Source of the DNA: Rhizobiales bacterium 65-79
GTDB taxonomy: Bacteria > Pseudomonadota > Alphaproteobacteria > Rhizobiales > Rhizobiaceae
NCBI GenBank assembly: GCA_001896885.1
Contig: MKRJ01000050.1
Location: 1-32,012 of the forward strand
Direction of reading: 5' to 3'
Length of the DNA stretch: 32,012 nt
In this document: positions 24,701 to 31,958 of the stretch, in pieces
Numbering within the stretch: position 1 is the stretch's first letter
Layout: each line of letters begins with the position of its first letter
Translations under genes and position numbers: made by a program
Notes under the pieces: generated by a model
The model's database searches: none
The model's input: only the letters and a program-made list of their open reading frames with translations
What the model was told of the DNA's origin: nothing

Positions 24701-24740
24701 AAACGAGGGGGCCCGGGAACACCCGGAGAAAAACGGCGGC

Positions 24741-25391
24741 ATGCACCTCATCACACCGGAAGCGATCACGGCCTTCTTCCAAGTCATCGCGATCGATCTG
24801 GTGCTGGCGGGCGACAACGCCGTGGTCATAGGACTGGCCGCCGCCGGCCTGCCCAAGGCAAACCGCGGCAAGGTCATCCTCATCGGCATCCTGTCGGCGA
24901 CGGTGCTGCGCATCATCTTCGCCGTTCTGGCCACGGAATTCCTCAAGATTCTCGGATTGCTGCTCGCCGGCGGCATCATCCTTCTGTGGGTGTGCTGGAA
25001 GCTGTGGCGCGACCTCAGCCAGGCGCCCGGCGATCCCGACGCGGAAGCGACGGAAGAAGCCGAGGCCCTAGCCAAGGGCATAAAGCGCAAGACGTTCGGC
25101 CAGGCCGTATGGCAGATCGTGGTCGCCGATCTTTCCATGTCGCTCGACAATGTGCTCGCCGTGGCCGGCGCGGCACGAGACCACCCGCTCGTGCTGGCGG
25201 CGGGCCTCATTCTCTCGATCGCACTGATGGGTCTCGCCGCCTCCTTCATCGCGCGGCTGCTCCACCGCTACCGATGGATCGCCTATCTCGGGCTGGCGGT
25301 TATCCTGTACGTCTCGCTCGACATGATCGTGCGCGGCGCGCTGGAAGTCTGGCCGGTGGCGAGCAGCGCGGCACAGGCGGTCGTCAACTGA
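24741..25391 (+). CDS. TerC family integral membrane protein (YjbE-type, putative manganese exporter)
   Basis: A 216-residue membrane protein with about seven hydrophobic segments. Intramembrane acidic motifs typical of TerC are present twice: IDLVLAGDNAVV (Asp19, Asp25, Asn26) and VADLSMSLDNVLAVAG (Asp130, Asp136, Asn137), indicating internal symmetry and metal coordination. An acidic cytoplasmic loop (about 92-118, rich in Glu/Asp) separates the halves. Characterised relatives export Mn2+ or supply metal to exported enzymes; that specificity here is inferred. The frame is open back to 24564, but homology begins at this ATG, with GGAGAA about 11 bases upstream. The long structured leader suggests regulation at the RNA level. 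Confidence 0.9.
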   Translation: MHLITPEAITAFFQVIAIDLVLAGDNAVVIGLAAAGLPKANRGKVILIGILSATVLRIIFAVLATEFLKILGLLLAGGIILLWVCWKLWRDLSQAPGDPDAEATEEAEALAKGIKRKTFGQAVWQIVVADLSMSLDNVLAVAGAARDHPLVLAAGLILSIALMGLAASFIARLLHRYRWIAYLGLAVILYVSLDMIVRGALEVWPVASSAAQAVVN

Positions 25392-25428
25392 GGCTGTCGC
25401 CGCCCGCCGCCGCCGATCTATCGGGTCA

Positions 25429-25442
25429 GCCGGGTCAGCCCG
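25429..25442. terminator. hairpin between convergent terC and the secreted-protein gene
   Basis: CCGGG-TCAG-CCCGG overlaps the stop codon (25435-25437) of the minus-strand gene, in a small tandem CGGGTCAGC duplication. It is a plausible shared transcription-stop or 3'-end element, but it lacks a T run. Confidence 0.35.
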
Positions 25443-25803
25443 GCTTCCTCTTGGTGATGAGCGTCAGCGTGCCGTCATTGCCGAGGCTCGCGGCGACGAC
25501 CTCCTGCGAGGTCATGCCCTTCTGCTCCAGCGCCGATTTCGCTTCAGGCGTGGAATCGACCGACTGGCGGAGCTTTTTCAGCCCGTCATCGCCCTGCTTG
25601 GCGACGAATTGATCGACCTCGGTCTTCGTCTCGGGCGGCAACTGGTCCACATCGACGACATTGACCGCGCTGATCTTCGGCGCGGTGGCGCTCGGCGCCG
25701 GCTGGGCGGGCGCCGGGCTGGCAGGAGCGGGCTGCTGCTGCGCACCGGCTGCGACGGAAAGCGTCAACGTCATCGCGGATGCAAGGAATAGGGTCTTCAA
25801 CAT
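25435..25803 (-). CDS. small secreted protein, function unknown
   Basis: A 122-residue protein with a clear Sec signal peptide (MLKTLFLASAMTLTLSVAAGAQ; cleavage near residue 21) and a Gln/Pro/Ala linker (QQQPAPASPAPAQPAPSATAP). The mature C-terminal part (about residues 43-122) has charged helical stretches (VDQLPPETKTEVDQFVAKQGDDGLKKLRQSVD) and ends in TLTLITKRKPG. No lipobox or catalytic motif is visible. GGAGAGG precedes the ATG. It should be periplasmic or exported. It is convergent with terC and divergent from the lysozyme-inhibitor-like gene, sharing a 226-bp intergenic region in which I can identify no reliable promoter. Confidence 0.75.
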   Translation of the reverse strand: MLKTLFLASAMTLTLSVAAGAQQQPAPASPAPAQPAPSATAPKISAVNVVDVDQLPPETKTEVDQFVAKQGDDGLKKLRQSVDSTPEAKSALEQKGMTSQEVVAASLGNDGTLTLITKRKPG

Positions 25804-26029
25804 GGTTCTGCCTCTCCATCATGGCCAGAATCGTTTACAGAATCGCCCAAAGGGCGAAGCGCACAGATCAACGGCGCAATGTGATGGCAGCCCGACCGCG
25901 ATCGGGTCATTCCATGGTCATATGATGTCTGAAATGCGCAGTGGGGCAGTATTTTCACCAAACGTAACGGCACATTACTGGACGAGCGCCCGGTTTCATG
26001 CAGACGTTGGACGAAAGGAGGCTATTGAA

Positions 26030-26398
26030 ATGAAGAAGCACTATCTGTCCGGCTGCGCCGGCGCCGCGTTCTTCCTGGCAACAGCTACGGCAGCGCTGGC
26101 CGGCGGCGCTCCGCACATTTCAGTAACCGTCGAGAACGGTAGCTCCAACATGCGCACGACCGCCCACTATCATTGCGCGGGCAAAGAAATGGCCGTCGAC
26201 TATCTCAATGTCGATCCGGACTACCTCGCCATCGTTCCGGTCGAGGGCAGGAAGCGCATCTTCGCCCTTGTCATGTCGGGCTCCGGCGCGCGTTATGCTT
26301 CCGGCCAGTATATCTGGTGGTCGAAAGGGACCGATGCCTCCCTCTACGACGAGACGAAAGGCCCCGACGCACCGCCGATCCTGACATGCAGGGAATGA
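26030..26398 (+). CDS. MliC/PliC-family periplasmic c-type lysozyme inhibitor homologue
   Basis: A 122-residue secreted protein. The signal peptide ends near ALA24 and there is no lipobox cysteine at the cleavage site, so it resembles soluble periplasmic PliC more than lipoprotein MliC. The mature domain carries YHCAGKEMAVDYLN and the family hallmark MSGSGARYASGQYIWWSKGTDASLYD. In characterised members the SGSxRY loop inserts into the lysozyme active site. Two cysteines (YHC and LTC at the end) match the expected disulphide. AAGGAGG about nine bases upstream fixes the ATG at 26030. It likely protects peptidoglycan from eukaryotic lysozyme, which would suit host or protist contact. Confidence 0.88.
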   Translation: MKKHYLSGCAGAAFFLATATAALAGGAPHISVTVENGSSNMRTTAHYHCAGKEMAVDYLNVDPDYLAIVPVEGRKRIFALVMSGSGARYASGQYIWWSKGTDASLYDETKGPDAPPILTCRE

Positions 26399-26460
26399 GC
26401 TTTGCGGTTGAAGCGATGCCGCGAAAGCGGCAATCTGCCGGGGACCGAAGGAGGATCGCC

Positions 26461-27231
26461 ATGAGCATCGCGCATCTCGCCGCCGAGCGCCGTTCCAACC
26501 TGCCCTATTACGAGGAGCGGGTCAATCTCGCGGCCGCCTTTCGCTGGACGGCGCGGCTCAACATGCACGAGGCCGTGGCCAACCATTTCTCGCTCGCGGT
26601 CGACGAGGACGGCACGCGCTTCCTCATGAACCCCAACCAGATGCATTTCTCGCGCATCCGCGCCAGCGACCTGCTGCTGATCGACGCCAACGACCCGAAG
26701 ACGATGGAGCGGCCGGACGCGCCCGATCCGACAGCCTGGGGCCTGCACGGGGCGATCCACCGCCGTTGCGGCCACGCGCGCTGCGTCATGCACGTGCATT
26801 CGGTGCATGCCACTGTGCTGGCGTCGCTGGCGGATTCGACGCTGCCCCCGATCGACCAGAACTCGGCGATGTTCTTCAAGCGCCATGTGGTCGACACGGA
26901 CTATGGCGGGCTCGCCTTCGAGGAAGAAGGCGAACGCTGCGCCACGCTGCTCTCCGATCCCAAGGTCAAGGTGATGGTGATGGGCAATCACGGCGTGCTT
27001 GTCATCGGCGAGACGGTCGCCGACACATTCGACCGGCTCTATTATTTCGAGCGGGCCTGCGAGACCTACATCAAGGCGCTGTGGACGGGCAGGCCGCTGC
27101 GCGTGCTGCCCGACGCGGTGGCCGAAAAGGTCGGCATCGAGATCGACAATTATCCCGTACCGCAGGCGGCAAGGCATCTCGGCGAACTGAAGCTCATCCT
27201 CGACGAGGAAGGCTCGACCTACCGCGATTGA
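26461..27231 (+). CDS. class II aldolase/adducin family protein
   Basis: A 256-residue protein of the metal-dependent class II aldolase/adducin fold. Zinc-ligand candidates are His111 and His113 (VMHVHSVHATVL) and His177 in MGNHGVL; NHFSLAVD at 41-48 matches the N-terminal substrate-phosphate region. Homologues include fuculose/ribulose-phosphate aldolases and epimerases, but many rhizobial members have no assigned substrate. The frame is open to 26173. AAGGAGG six bases before the ATG at 26461 decides the start. It follows the lysozyme-inhibitor-like gene after 62 nt. It ends overlapping by 13 nt the stop region of the convergent dehydrogenase gene, so a functional link with that sugar cassette is possible. 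Confidence 0.88.
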   Translation: MSIAHLAAERRSNLPYYEERVNLAAAFRWTARLNMHEAVANHFSLAVDEDGTRFLMNPNQMHFSRIRASDLLLIDANDPKTMERPDAPDPTAWGLHGAIHRRCGHARCVMHVHSVHATVLASLADSTLPPIDQNSAMFFKRHVVDTDYGGLAFEEEGERCATLLSDPKVKVMVMGNHGVLVIGETVADTFDRLYYFERACETYIKALWTGRPLRVLPDAVAEKVGIEIDNYPVPQAARHLGELKLILDEEGSTYRD

Positions 27232-28199
27232 GCGGAACCCGTGCCGCTGCCCGGCGGCACCACCTCATGACCGGGGCCCTCCGGTTCCTCGTCCATAATG
27301 TCGGCGGGGAAGCCTTGCGCGGTCACCGAAAGCCCGGTTGCCTCCTCGAGCCTGCGGACGATGTCGTCCGAATTCGCGCGCTCTCCGTAGCGGCGCTGGC
27401 CGTCGCGGAAGATGTCGATCATCAGCGGCGATATCTCGAGCGGCACGCCGTGACGCTCGGCGATCGACTGGAAGAGGCCGATATCCTTGAGCACCAGATC
27501 CATCGAGAAATGGATGTCGCGCGAACCGTTGAGGATCACCTGGCTCTCGGTCTCGTGGACGAAGGAATTGCCGGACGAGATCCGGATCGCCTCATAGGTG
27601 GTGGCAAGGTCCATGCCCGCCGCCTTCATCGTGACCAGCGCCTCGCAGAGCGTCAGCAGGTTGGCGGTGGCGAGATAGTTGGTCATGACCTTCAGCGTCG
27701 AGGCCGAACCGAGCGGACCGGTGTGCAGGATGTGCCGGCCCATCGCCCGCAGGAGCGGCAGCACCCGTTCGAAGACATTTCGGTCGCCGCCGAAGAAAAT
27801 GGAAATGTTGCCGGTAGCGGCACGATGCACGCCGCCGGTCACCGGACAATCCGCGGCGGCGGCGCCCGCTTCGGCGACACGGCCGGCGAGCCGGGTCACT
27901 TCGGCCGCGTCGGTCGTGGACATCTCCAGCCACACCGTTCCGGGACGAAGGCCGGCGAGGATACCGTCGGAGGCCTCCATGACTTCCGCCGAGGCGGCCG
28001 GCGAGGGAAGGCAGGTGATCACGACGTCGCACCGCGCGGCGAGGGCCCGAGGGCTGTCCGCCCAGAGCGCGCCCTGCTCGACCAGCGGGCGCGCCCGCGT
28101 CTCGTCCAGGTCGCGGACCGCAAGGTCGAAGCCGTTCCGCCCAAGCGAGCCGGCAAGCATCGAGCCGAGATTGCCGAGTCCGACGAACCCTATCCTCAT
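27219..28199 (-). CDS. 3-hydroxyisobutyrate dehydrogenase-like NAD(P)-dependent oxidoreductase
   Basis: A 326-residue beta-hydroxyacid dehydrogenase. It has the Rossmann motif GLGNLG (7-12), the substrate-binding segment DCPVTGGVHRAATGNISIFFGGD (118-139) and catalytic Lys170 in STLKVMTNYL. Relatives oxidise 3-hydroxyisobutyrate, tartronate semialdehyde, L-threonate or related hydroxy acids, so the exact substrate is open. It carries a C-terminal Gly/Pro-rich tail of about 25 residues beyond the usual end. The open frame extends to 28412, but the ATG at 28199 overlaps the kinase stop (ATGA), giving a coupled isomerase - kinase - dehydrogenase set. Confidence 0.88.
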   Translation of the reverse strand: MRIGFVGLGNLGSMLAGSLGRNGFDLAVRDLDETRARPLVEQGALWADSPRALAARCDVVITCLPSPAASAEVMEASDGILAGLRPGTVWLEMSTTDAAEVTRLAGRVAEAGAAAADCPVTGGVHRAATGNISIFFGGDRNVFERVLPLLRAMGRHILHTGPLGSASTLKVMTNYLATANLLTLCEALVTMKAAGMDLATTYEAIRISSGNSFVHETESQVILNGSRDIHFSMDLVLKDIGLFQSIAERHGVPLEISPLMIDIFRDGQRRYGERANSDDIVRRLEEATGLSVTAQGFPADIMDEEPEGPGHEVVPPGSGTGSAQSR

Positions 28200-28828
28200 G
28201 CCGCGTCCCGCACTTCGGAATGCACCACCAGACTGGCCGGCAGGCGCTTCGCGAGCACGCGGTCGACATTGGGCATGTCGTTGGAGGCGACCCAGGCCGG
28301 GCCGTCGGCGCGGCCGTGATCGACCCAGCGCTGCAGAAGCCGGCGCTCGAGCTCGTCCCGCGGCACGTCGAGGAAGAGGGCGAAATCGAAAAGCGGCCGC
28401 AGCGTCGACCACGGCGCCTCGTCGAGCAGGAGGTAGTTGCCTTCGACGAGAACGAAGCGCGTGCCCTCCGGCACAATCGCCGCGGCGGTGCGGGAAAGCT
28501 CCATCGAGCGGTCGAAGAGCGGGACGGCGACATCGGCGTCGCCGCGCTTCAGCCTTGCAAGCAGGCTCTCGAAACCGGCGAAATCGAAGGTTTCCGGCGC
28601 GCCCTTGCGCGAGGCGAGGCCGAGACGGCCGAGCACGGCGTCGTCATAGTGGAAGCCGTCCATGGGTACTGTCGCGGCGCTATGGCCGCCGGCGGCAAGC
28701 GCATCGGCGAGCGCCGCGGCAAGCGTCGACTTGCCGGAACCCGGCGCCCCGGCGATGGCGACGAGCACGCGCTTGCCGTGCGGCACATGGCGGAAAAGGG
28801 CGGCGGCGATGCTGGCGACTTCGGACAT
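28196..28828 (-). CDS. P-loop nucleoside/sugar kinase family protein
   Basis: A 210-residue P-loop kinase of the uridine kinase/PanK-like group. Walker A is GAPGSGKST (27-35). It is followed by VPMDGFHYDD, the usual substrate-side DGFH motif, and FVLVEGNYLLLDEAPW, the Walker B region with the conserved EGNYLL. The lid segment is ELERRLLQRWVDHG. A kinase of this family (FrcK) accompanies a fructose importer in Sinorhizobium, so a sugar or sugar-derived alcohol is a reasonable substrate. GAGGAGG five to six bases before the ATG at 28828 supports this start over the longer open frame. It lies 37 nt after the isomerase. Confidence 0.85.
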   Translation of the reverse strand: MSEVASIAAALFRHVPHGKRVLVAIAGAPGSGKSTLAAALADALAAGGHSAATVPMDGFHYDDAVLGRLGLASRKGAPETFDFAGFESLLARLKRGDADVAVPLFDRSMELSRTAAAIVPEGTRFVLVEGNYLLLDEAPWSTLRPLFDFALFLDVPRDELERRLLQRWVDHGRADGPAWVASNDMPNVDRVLAKRLPASLVVHSEVRDAA

Positions 28829-28865
28829 CCTTTCCTCCTCGCGAAAGCCCCTGAACATGGCTATT

Positions 28866-29552
28866 TCAGGCGAGCCATTTTTCATAGTCGGAGACGAGCA
28901 GATGAAGCGGCTCCTCGTCCTCCTCGATCTCGGAGAAGCGGCTGACCGGCTCGGCGAAGACATTGTCGGTCAGATCGTCGTTGACGGTCGAGACCTCGCC
29001 GATCAGCACGTCCTGCTCCTCGGCCCAGAAGGCATGCCAGACGCCGGGCAGAAGCGTGACGCTCTCGCCCGGACCGAGGCGAAGAATACCGCCTGGCTCA
29101 AGGCGGCGCGCGACGCCGTCGGTCGGCACCGAAACCCCGGCCGCCTTGTCGATCGAGCCGCCCGGCGCGGACATATAGAGCTTGAGCGCCAACGTGCCGC
29201 CGCCGCGATTGATGATGTCCTCGGCCTTGATGTCGTGGCGGTGCATGGGCGAAAGCTGGTCGCGCCGCGAGATCATGATCTTCTCCGCATAGAGCATGCC
29301 GCGCCCTCTCGCGAGGTCGCCCGCCCGCCCGTTGCGGACGGTGAAGAGGAACAGGCCCATGCCGCCAAAATCGCCGCGCCCGTAGTCGGTGATGTCCCAA
29401 CCGAGGCGGCCGCCGACGATGCCGTCGATCGTTTCGCGGCGTGATCTCATCTCGGCCGGCGACCAGTAGGCGAAGGGCGGCATCACATAGCCGAAGGAGC
29501 GGATGAAGGCGTCGGCCTCGCGGATGATCTGGTTGACGGTCGAGCGCTTCAT
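28866..29552 (-). CDS. D-lyxose/D-mannose-type cupin sugar isomerase
   Basis: A 228-residue protein of the D-lyxose ketol-isomerase family, which interconverts aldoses and ketoses such as D-lyxose and D-xylulose with a divalent metal. The cupin metal ligands are His104 and His106 (SPMHRHD), Glu111 and His173 (GVWHAFW). An earlier in-frame ATG is at 29564, but GGAGAA lies six bases before the ATG at 29552 and inside the earlier codons, so 29552 is preferred. First gene of the minus-strand cassette: the ketose it forms could be the substrate of the kinase encoded next. Divergent from the MetE-like gene with 156 bp between. Confidence 0.88.
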   Translation of the reverse strand: MKRSTVNQIIREADAFIRSFGYVMPPFAYWSPAEMRSRRETIDGIVGGRLGWDITDYGRGDFGGMGLFLFTVRNGRAGDLARGRGMLYAEKIMISRRDQLSPMHRHDIKAEDIINRGGGTLALKLYMSAPGGSIDKAAGVSVPTDGVARRLEPGGILRLGPGESVTLLPGVWHAFWAEEQDVLIGEVSTVNDDLTDNVFAEPVSRFSEIEEDEEPLHLLVSDYEKWLA

Positions 29553-29669
29553 CGGCTTCTCCATGGCGGATCAGGCGACTATAGACGCCGCCGCTTGCCG
29601 CATAAAGCCGCCGAAGCGCGATCGCGGCTTGCGCGGCATCCACCGCGCCCATACGAAGGGCCTTACTTT

Positions 29670-29688
29670 CCGGCGCCCCGGGCGCCGG
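29670..29688 (+). other. hairpin in the leader of the MetE-like gene
   Basis: CCGGCGCC-CCG-GGCGCCGG forms an eight-pair stem with a three-base loop, ending ten bases before the GGAG that serves the MetE-like gene. It could limit ribosome access or terminate minus-strand transcription. No T run is present and it does not resemble a SAM riboswitch. Confidence 0.4.
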
Positions 29689-29708
29689 CACATCTGAAGG
29701 AGAAGATG

Positions 29709-30830
29709 ATGCCCACACCTCCTTTTCGCGCCGACCATGTCGGCAGCCTGCTTCGCCCGGCTTCCGTGAAAGCGGCGCGCAAGGCCTTTTTCGAGGACAA
29801 GACCATCGACAGGGAGGAACTGGCCGCGGTCGAGGACGAGGCCATACGCGGCGCCGTCAAGATGCAGGAGAATGCCGGTCTGATGGCGGTCACCGACGGC
29901 GAATACCGCCGTTCCTTCTGGCACTACGATTTCATGGACGGGCTGACGGGGCTGGAACTGGTCGAACGAGATCCGGAAGAGGGCGTCGCCTTCCACGGCG
30001 TCAAGCTCAGGCCGATCTTCCCGACGATCACGGAAAAGCTTGACTTCCCGGAAGACCACCCCATGCTCGGCCATTTCCGCTATTTGAAGTCGGTTACCGG
30101 GCTCGTGCCGAAAATCTCCATCCCAGGGCCGAGCGTCTGCCATTTCCGTACGGCAAAGGCCGACATCCACCCGGAGGAATACCAGGATATCGAGGCGCTC
30201 TTCGCCGACATCACCAGGACCTATGCCAAGGCGGTGAAGGCCTTCTACGACGCCGGCTGCCGCTACCTGCAGATGGACGACATCTATTTCGCCTATCTGT
30301 GCGATCCTAAGATCCGTGCCCAAAAGGCCGCCGAAGGGCTCGACGCGGACTGGCTGATCGGCCGCTACGCGAAGATGATGCACGACGCGATCGCCGGCCG
30401 ACCCGACGACATGCTGGTCGCCATGCATATGTGCCGCGGCAATTTCCAGTCCACCTGGGTCGCCGAGGGCGGCTACGACCCGGCCGCCGACGCCATCTTC
30501 AACCAGACGGGCATCGACCTCTATTTCATGGAATACGACAGCGACCGCGCCGGCGGGCTGGCGCCGCTGAGGCTGCTGCCGAAAGGCAGGAAGCGCGTTA
30601 TGCCGGGCTTCATCACGACGAAGACCGGCGACCTCGAAAAGCTCGACGATCTGAAGCGCAAATTCGACGAGGCTTCGAAATTCGCCGATATCGGCCAGCT
30701 CGGCATCGCGCCGCAATGCGGCTTCGCCTCGACCGAGGAGGGCAACAAGGTCACCGTGGACGACCAGAAGCGCAAGCTCGACCTGGTGGTCAAAACCGCA
30801 GAGGCGGTCTGGGGCGGCGTCGACCGATAG
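29709..30830 (+). CDS. cobalamin-independent methionine synthase (MetE C-domain)-like protein
   Basis: A 373-residue UROD/MetE-like TIM barrel, equivalent to the catalytic half of MetE without the N-terminal folate-binding domain. The zinc ligand set is complete: His240 and Cys242 (MHMCRGN), Glu275 (MEYDS) and Cys337 (PQCGFAS). An N-terminal ADHVGSLLRP and central LQMDDIYFAY also fit the family. Such stand-alone proteins may transfer methyl groups from donors other than polyglutamylated folate; the true acceptor here is unknown. ATG codons at 29706 and 29709 are adjacent. The second is six bases from GGAG (29699-29702) and is preferred. Confidence 0.88.
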   Translation: MPTPPFRADHVGSLLRPASVKAARKAFFEDKTIDREELAAVEDEAIRGAVKMQENAGLMAVTDGEYRRSFWHYDFMDGLTGLELVERDPEEGVAFHGVKLRPIFPTITEKLDFPEDHPMLGHFRYLKSVTGLVPKISIPGPSVCHFRTAKADIHPEEYQDIEALFADITRTYAKAVKAFYDAGCRYLQMDDIYFAYLCDPKIRAQKAAEGLDADWLIGRYAKMMHDAIAGRPDDMLVAMHMCRGNFQSTWVAEGGYDPAADAIFNQTGIDLYFMEYDSDRAGGLAPLRLLPKGRKRVMPGFITTKTGDLEKLDDLKRKFDEASKFADIGQLGIAPQCGFASTEEGNKVTVDDQKRKLDLVVKTAEAVWGGVDR

Positions 30831-30915
30831 AAGCGGAACAAGGGTCATCGGGCGCGCCTCGACACGCGACCATGCTTCCCAAATTCCGCTCCTTGTGACA
30901 GCTTGAGAGGAGCGA

Positions 30916-31845
30916 TTGGCGGGGAGCGGCAGCCTGGTGTCAATCAACCCATTGTCGAGAGAGGGATGGTTTCGATCGGCGGCGAGGCGGCTGCGGCGCA
31001 GGCTTGCTATCCCCGAGAAGACCAGGATCGCGCTGGCGAAACTCAACCGCAGGAACCATCCGGCGACGTTCATCGCGATCACAGGAAGCTCGGGAAAGAC
31101 CACTACGACCAGCCTGCTCGCCCACATATTGAGCGGCCTAGCGCCGACTTCGAGGCAGATCTTTTCCAACGCGCTGCGCGGAATTTCGGGCGCGGTGATG
31201 CGGGCTTCGCGCAAGGACCGGTTCGTCGTGCTGGAAGTGGCGGCCTCCGGGAGGAGTTCCGTGGCGCAACTGGCAGAGATCGCGAAGCCGGACGTCGCGA
31301 TCGTCACCATGGTCGGGCTCGAGCACTACAGCGCCTTCCGCAGTCTCGAGGCGGTGGCGGCGGAAAAGGGCCATCTGGTCGCGGCGGTGCAGCCCCGCGG
31401 CTTCGCCCCGCTCAACGCGGACGACGAACACGTGCTTGCCATGCGCGGGCGCACCGGCGAGCGGATCGTCACCTTCGGCAGGAGCGAGACCGCCGATTTC
31501 CGCGTGCTTTCGACGGAGTTCGCGTTTCCGGGACCGCTGACCCTGCGTATCGCCTGGGGTGGCCGGGAAGAGACCTTGACCTCTCCGCTCCCCGGAAGCC
31601 ATTTCTGTGTGTCGGTCGCAGCCGCCTTCGCGGCGGCGGTGGAACTGGGCGTGCCCGTGCCTGTCGCGCCGGCGGCTCGCCGGTGCAGCGCGAACGACGT
31701 AGGTGCAGGCAGAGGCTCCATGGCGTCCAGGCGCGGCATCGTCCGCCCGTCGTGCGATGCGGCCGATGGCGCGGGCATTTTTGGCCTTCAGCGTCCTCAG
31801 GTCCCAGCGGGGCGCCAAAGCCCGAAGGACACGATTCCGCATTGA
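30916..31845 (+). pseudogene. degenerate Mur ligase-like gene
   Basis: The intact part (residues 1 to about 250) resembles an ATP-dependent Mur ligase (MurF-like): the P-loop ITGSSGKTTTTSLL (GSSGKTT at 57-63), then VVLEVAASGRSSVAQLAEIAKPDVAIVTMVGLEHYSAF, and LNADDEHVLAM. After ELGVPVPVA (about 31670) the frame loses family character. Plausible continuations appear piecemeal in different plus frames between 31670 and 31840, suggesting several frameshifts, and the expected C-terminal domain is missing (complete relatives are over 400 residues). The start is a TTG at 30916 after GAGAGGAG, or a GTG at 30937. I read this as a decaying gene next to the tRNA-Arg boundary. Confidence 0.6.
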
Positions 31846-31870
31846 AGCGGCCCGGCTCATCCGCTAAACA
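31842..31870 (+). promoter_or_regulatory. candidate tRNA-Arg promoter
   Basis: TTGAAG (31842-31847) and TAAACA (31865-31870) with a 17-bp spacer precede the tRNA-like sequence by 38 bp. The -10 box is poor, so the call is tentative. Confidence 0.3.
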
Positions 31871-31908
31871 GCCCGTACCGGCACGCCGAAGATCAATCGG
31901 CGCGGAGC

Positions 31909-31958
31909 GCACCCGTAGCTCAGCTGGATAGAGTGCTGCCCTCCGAAGGCAAAGGTCA
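31909..31958 (+). tRNA. interrupted tRNA-Arg (anticodon CCG), 5' portion only
   Basis: Acceptor strand GCACCCG (31909-31915), TA, D-stem GCTC/GAGT with loop AGCTGGATA, anticodon stem CTGCC, loop CTCCGAA with anticodon CCG (31943-31945), and GGCAA followed by the variable loop AGGTC are all recognisable. Position 43 is A opposite C27, a mismatch. From about 31959 the sequence has no T-arm (no GTTCRA) and no CGGGTGC to close the acceptor stem within the remaining 54 bases. The gene as present cannot fold into a complete tRNA. Integrase-mediated insertion in tRNA-Arg is the likely cause. Confidence 0.8.

Noticed and set aside
24541-24740. yybP-ykoY manganese riboswitch ahead of terC
   Set aside because: The conserved GGGGAGUAG loop sequence is not present; the structure seen is a different one.
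29553-29708. SAM riboswitch upstream of the MetE-like gene
   Set aside because: Only a simple GC hairpin is present; no SAM-I or SAM-II core sequence is recognisable.
29571-31310. 579-codon minus-strand open frame opposite the MetE-like gene
   Set aside because: The plus strand encodes a protein with a complete zinc-ligand set; the minus frame has no motif.
31138-31860. Minus-strand frame across the end of the Mur ligase-like gene
   Set aside because: Its first about 35 codons look slightly coding-like, but no ribosome binding site or domain is visible and most of it is antisense to the conserved ligase domain.
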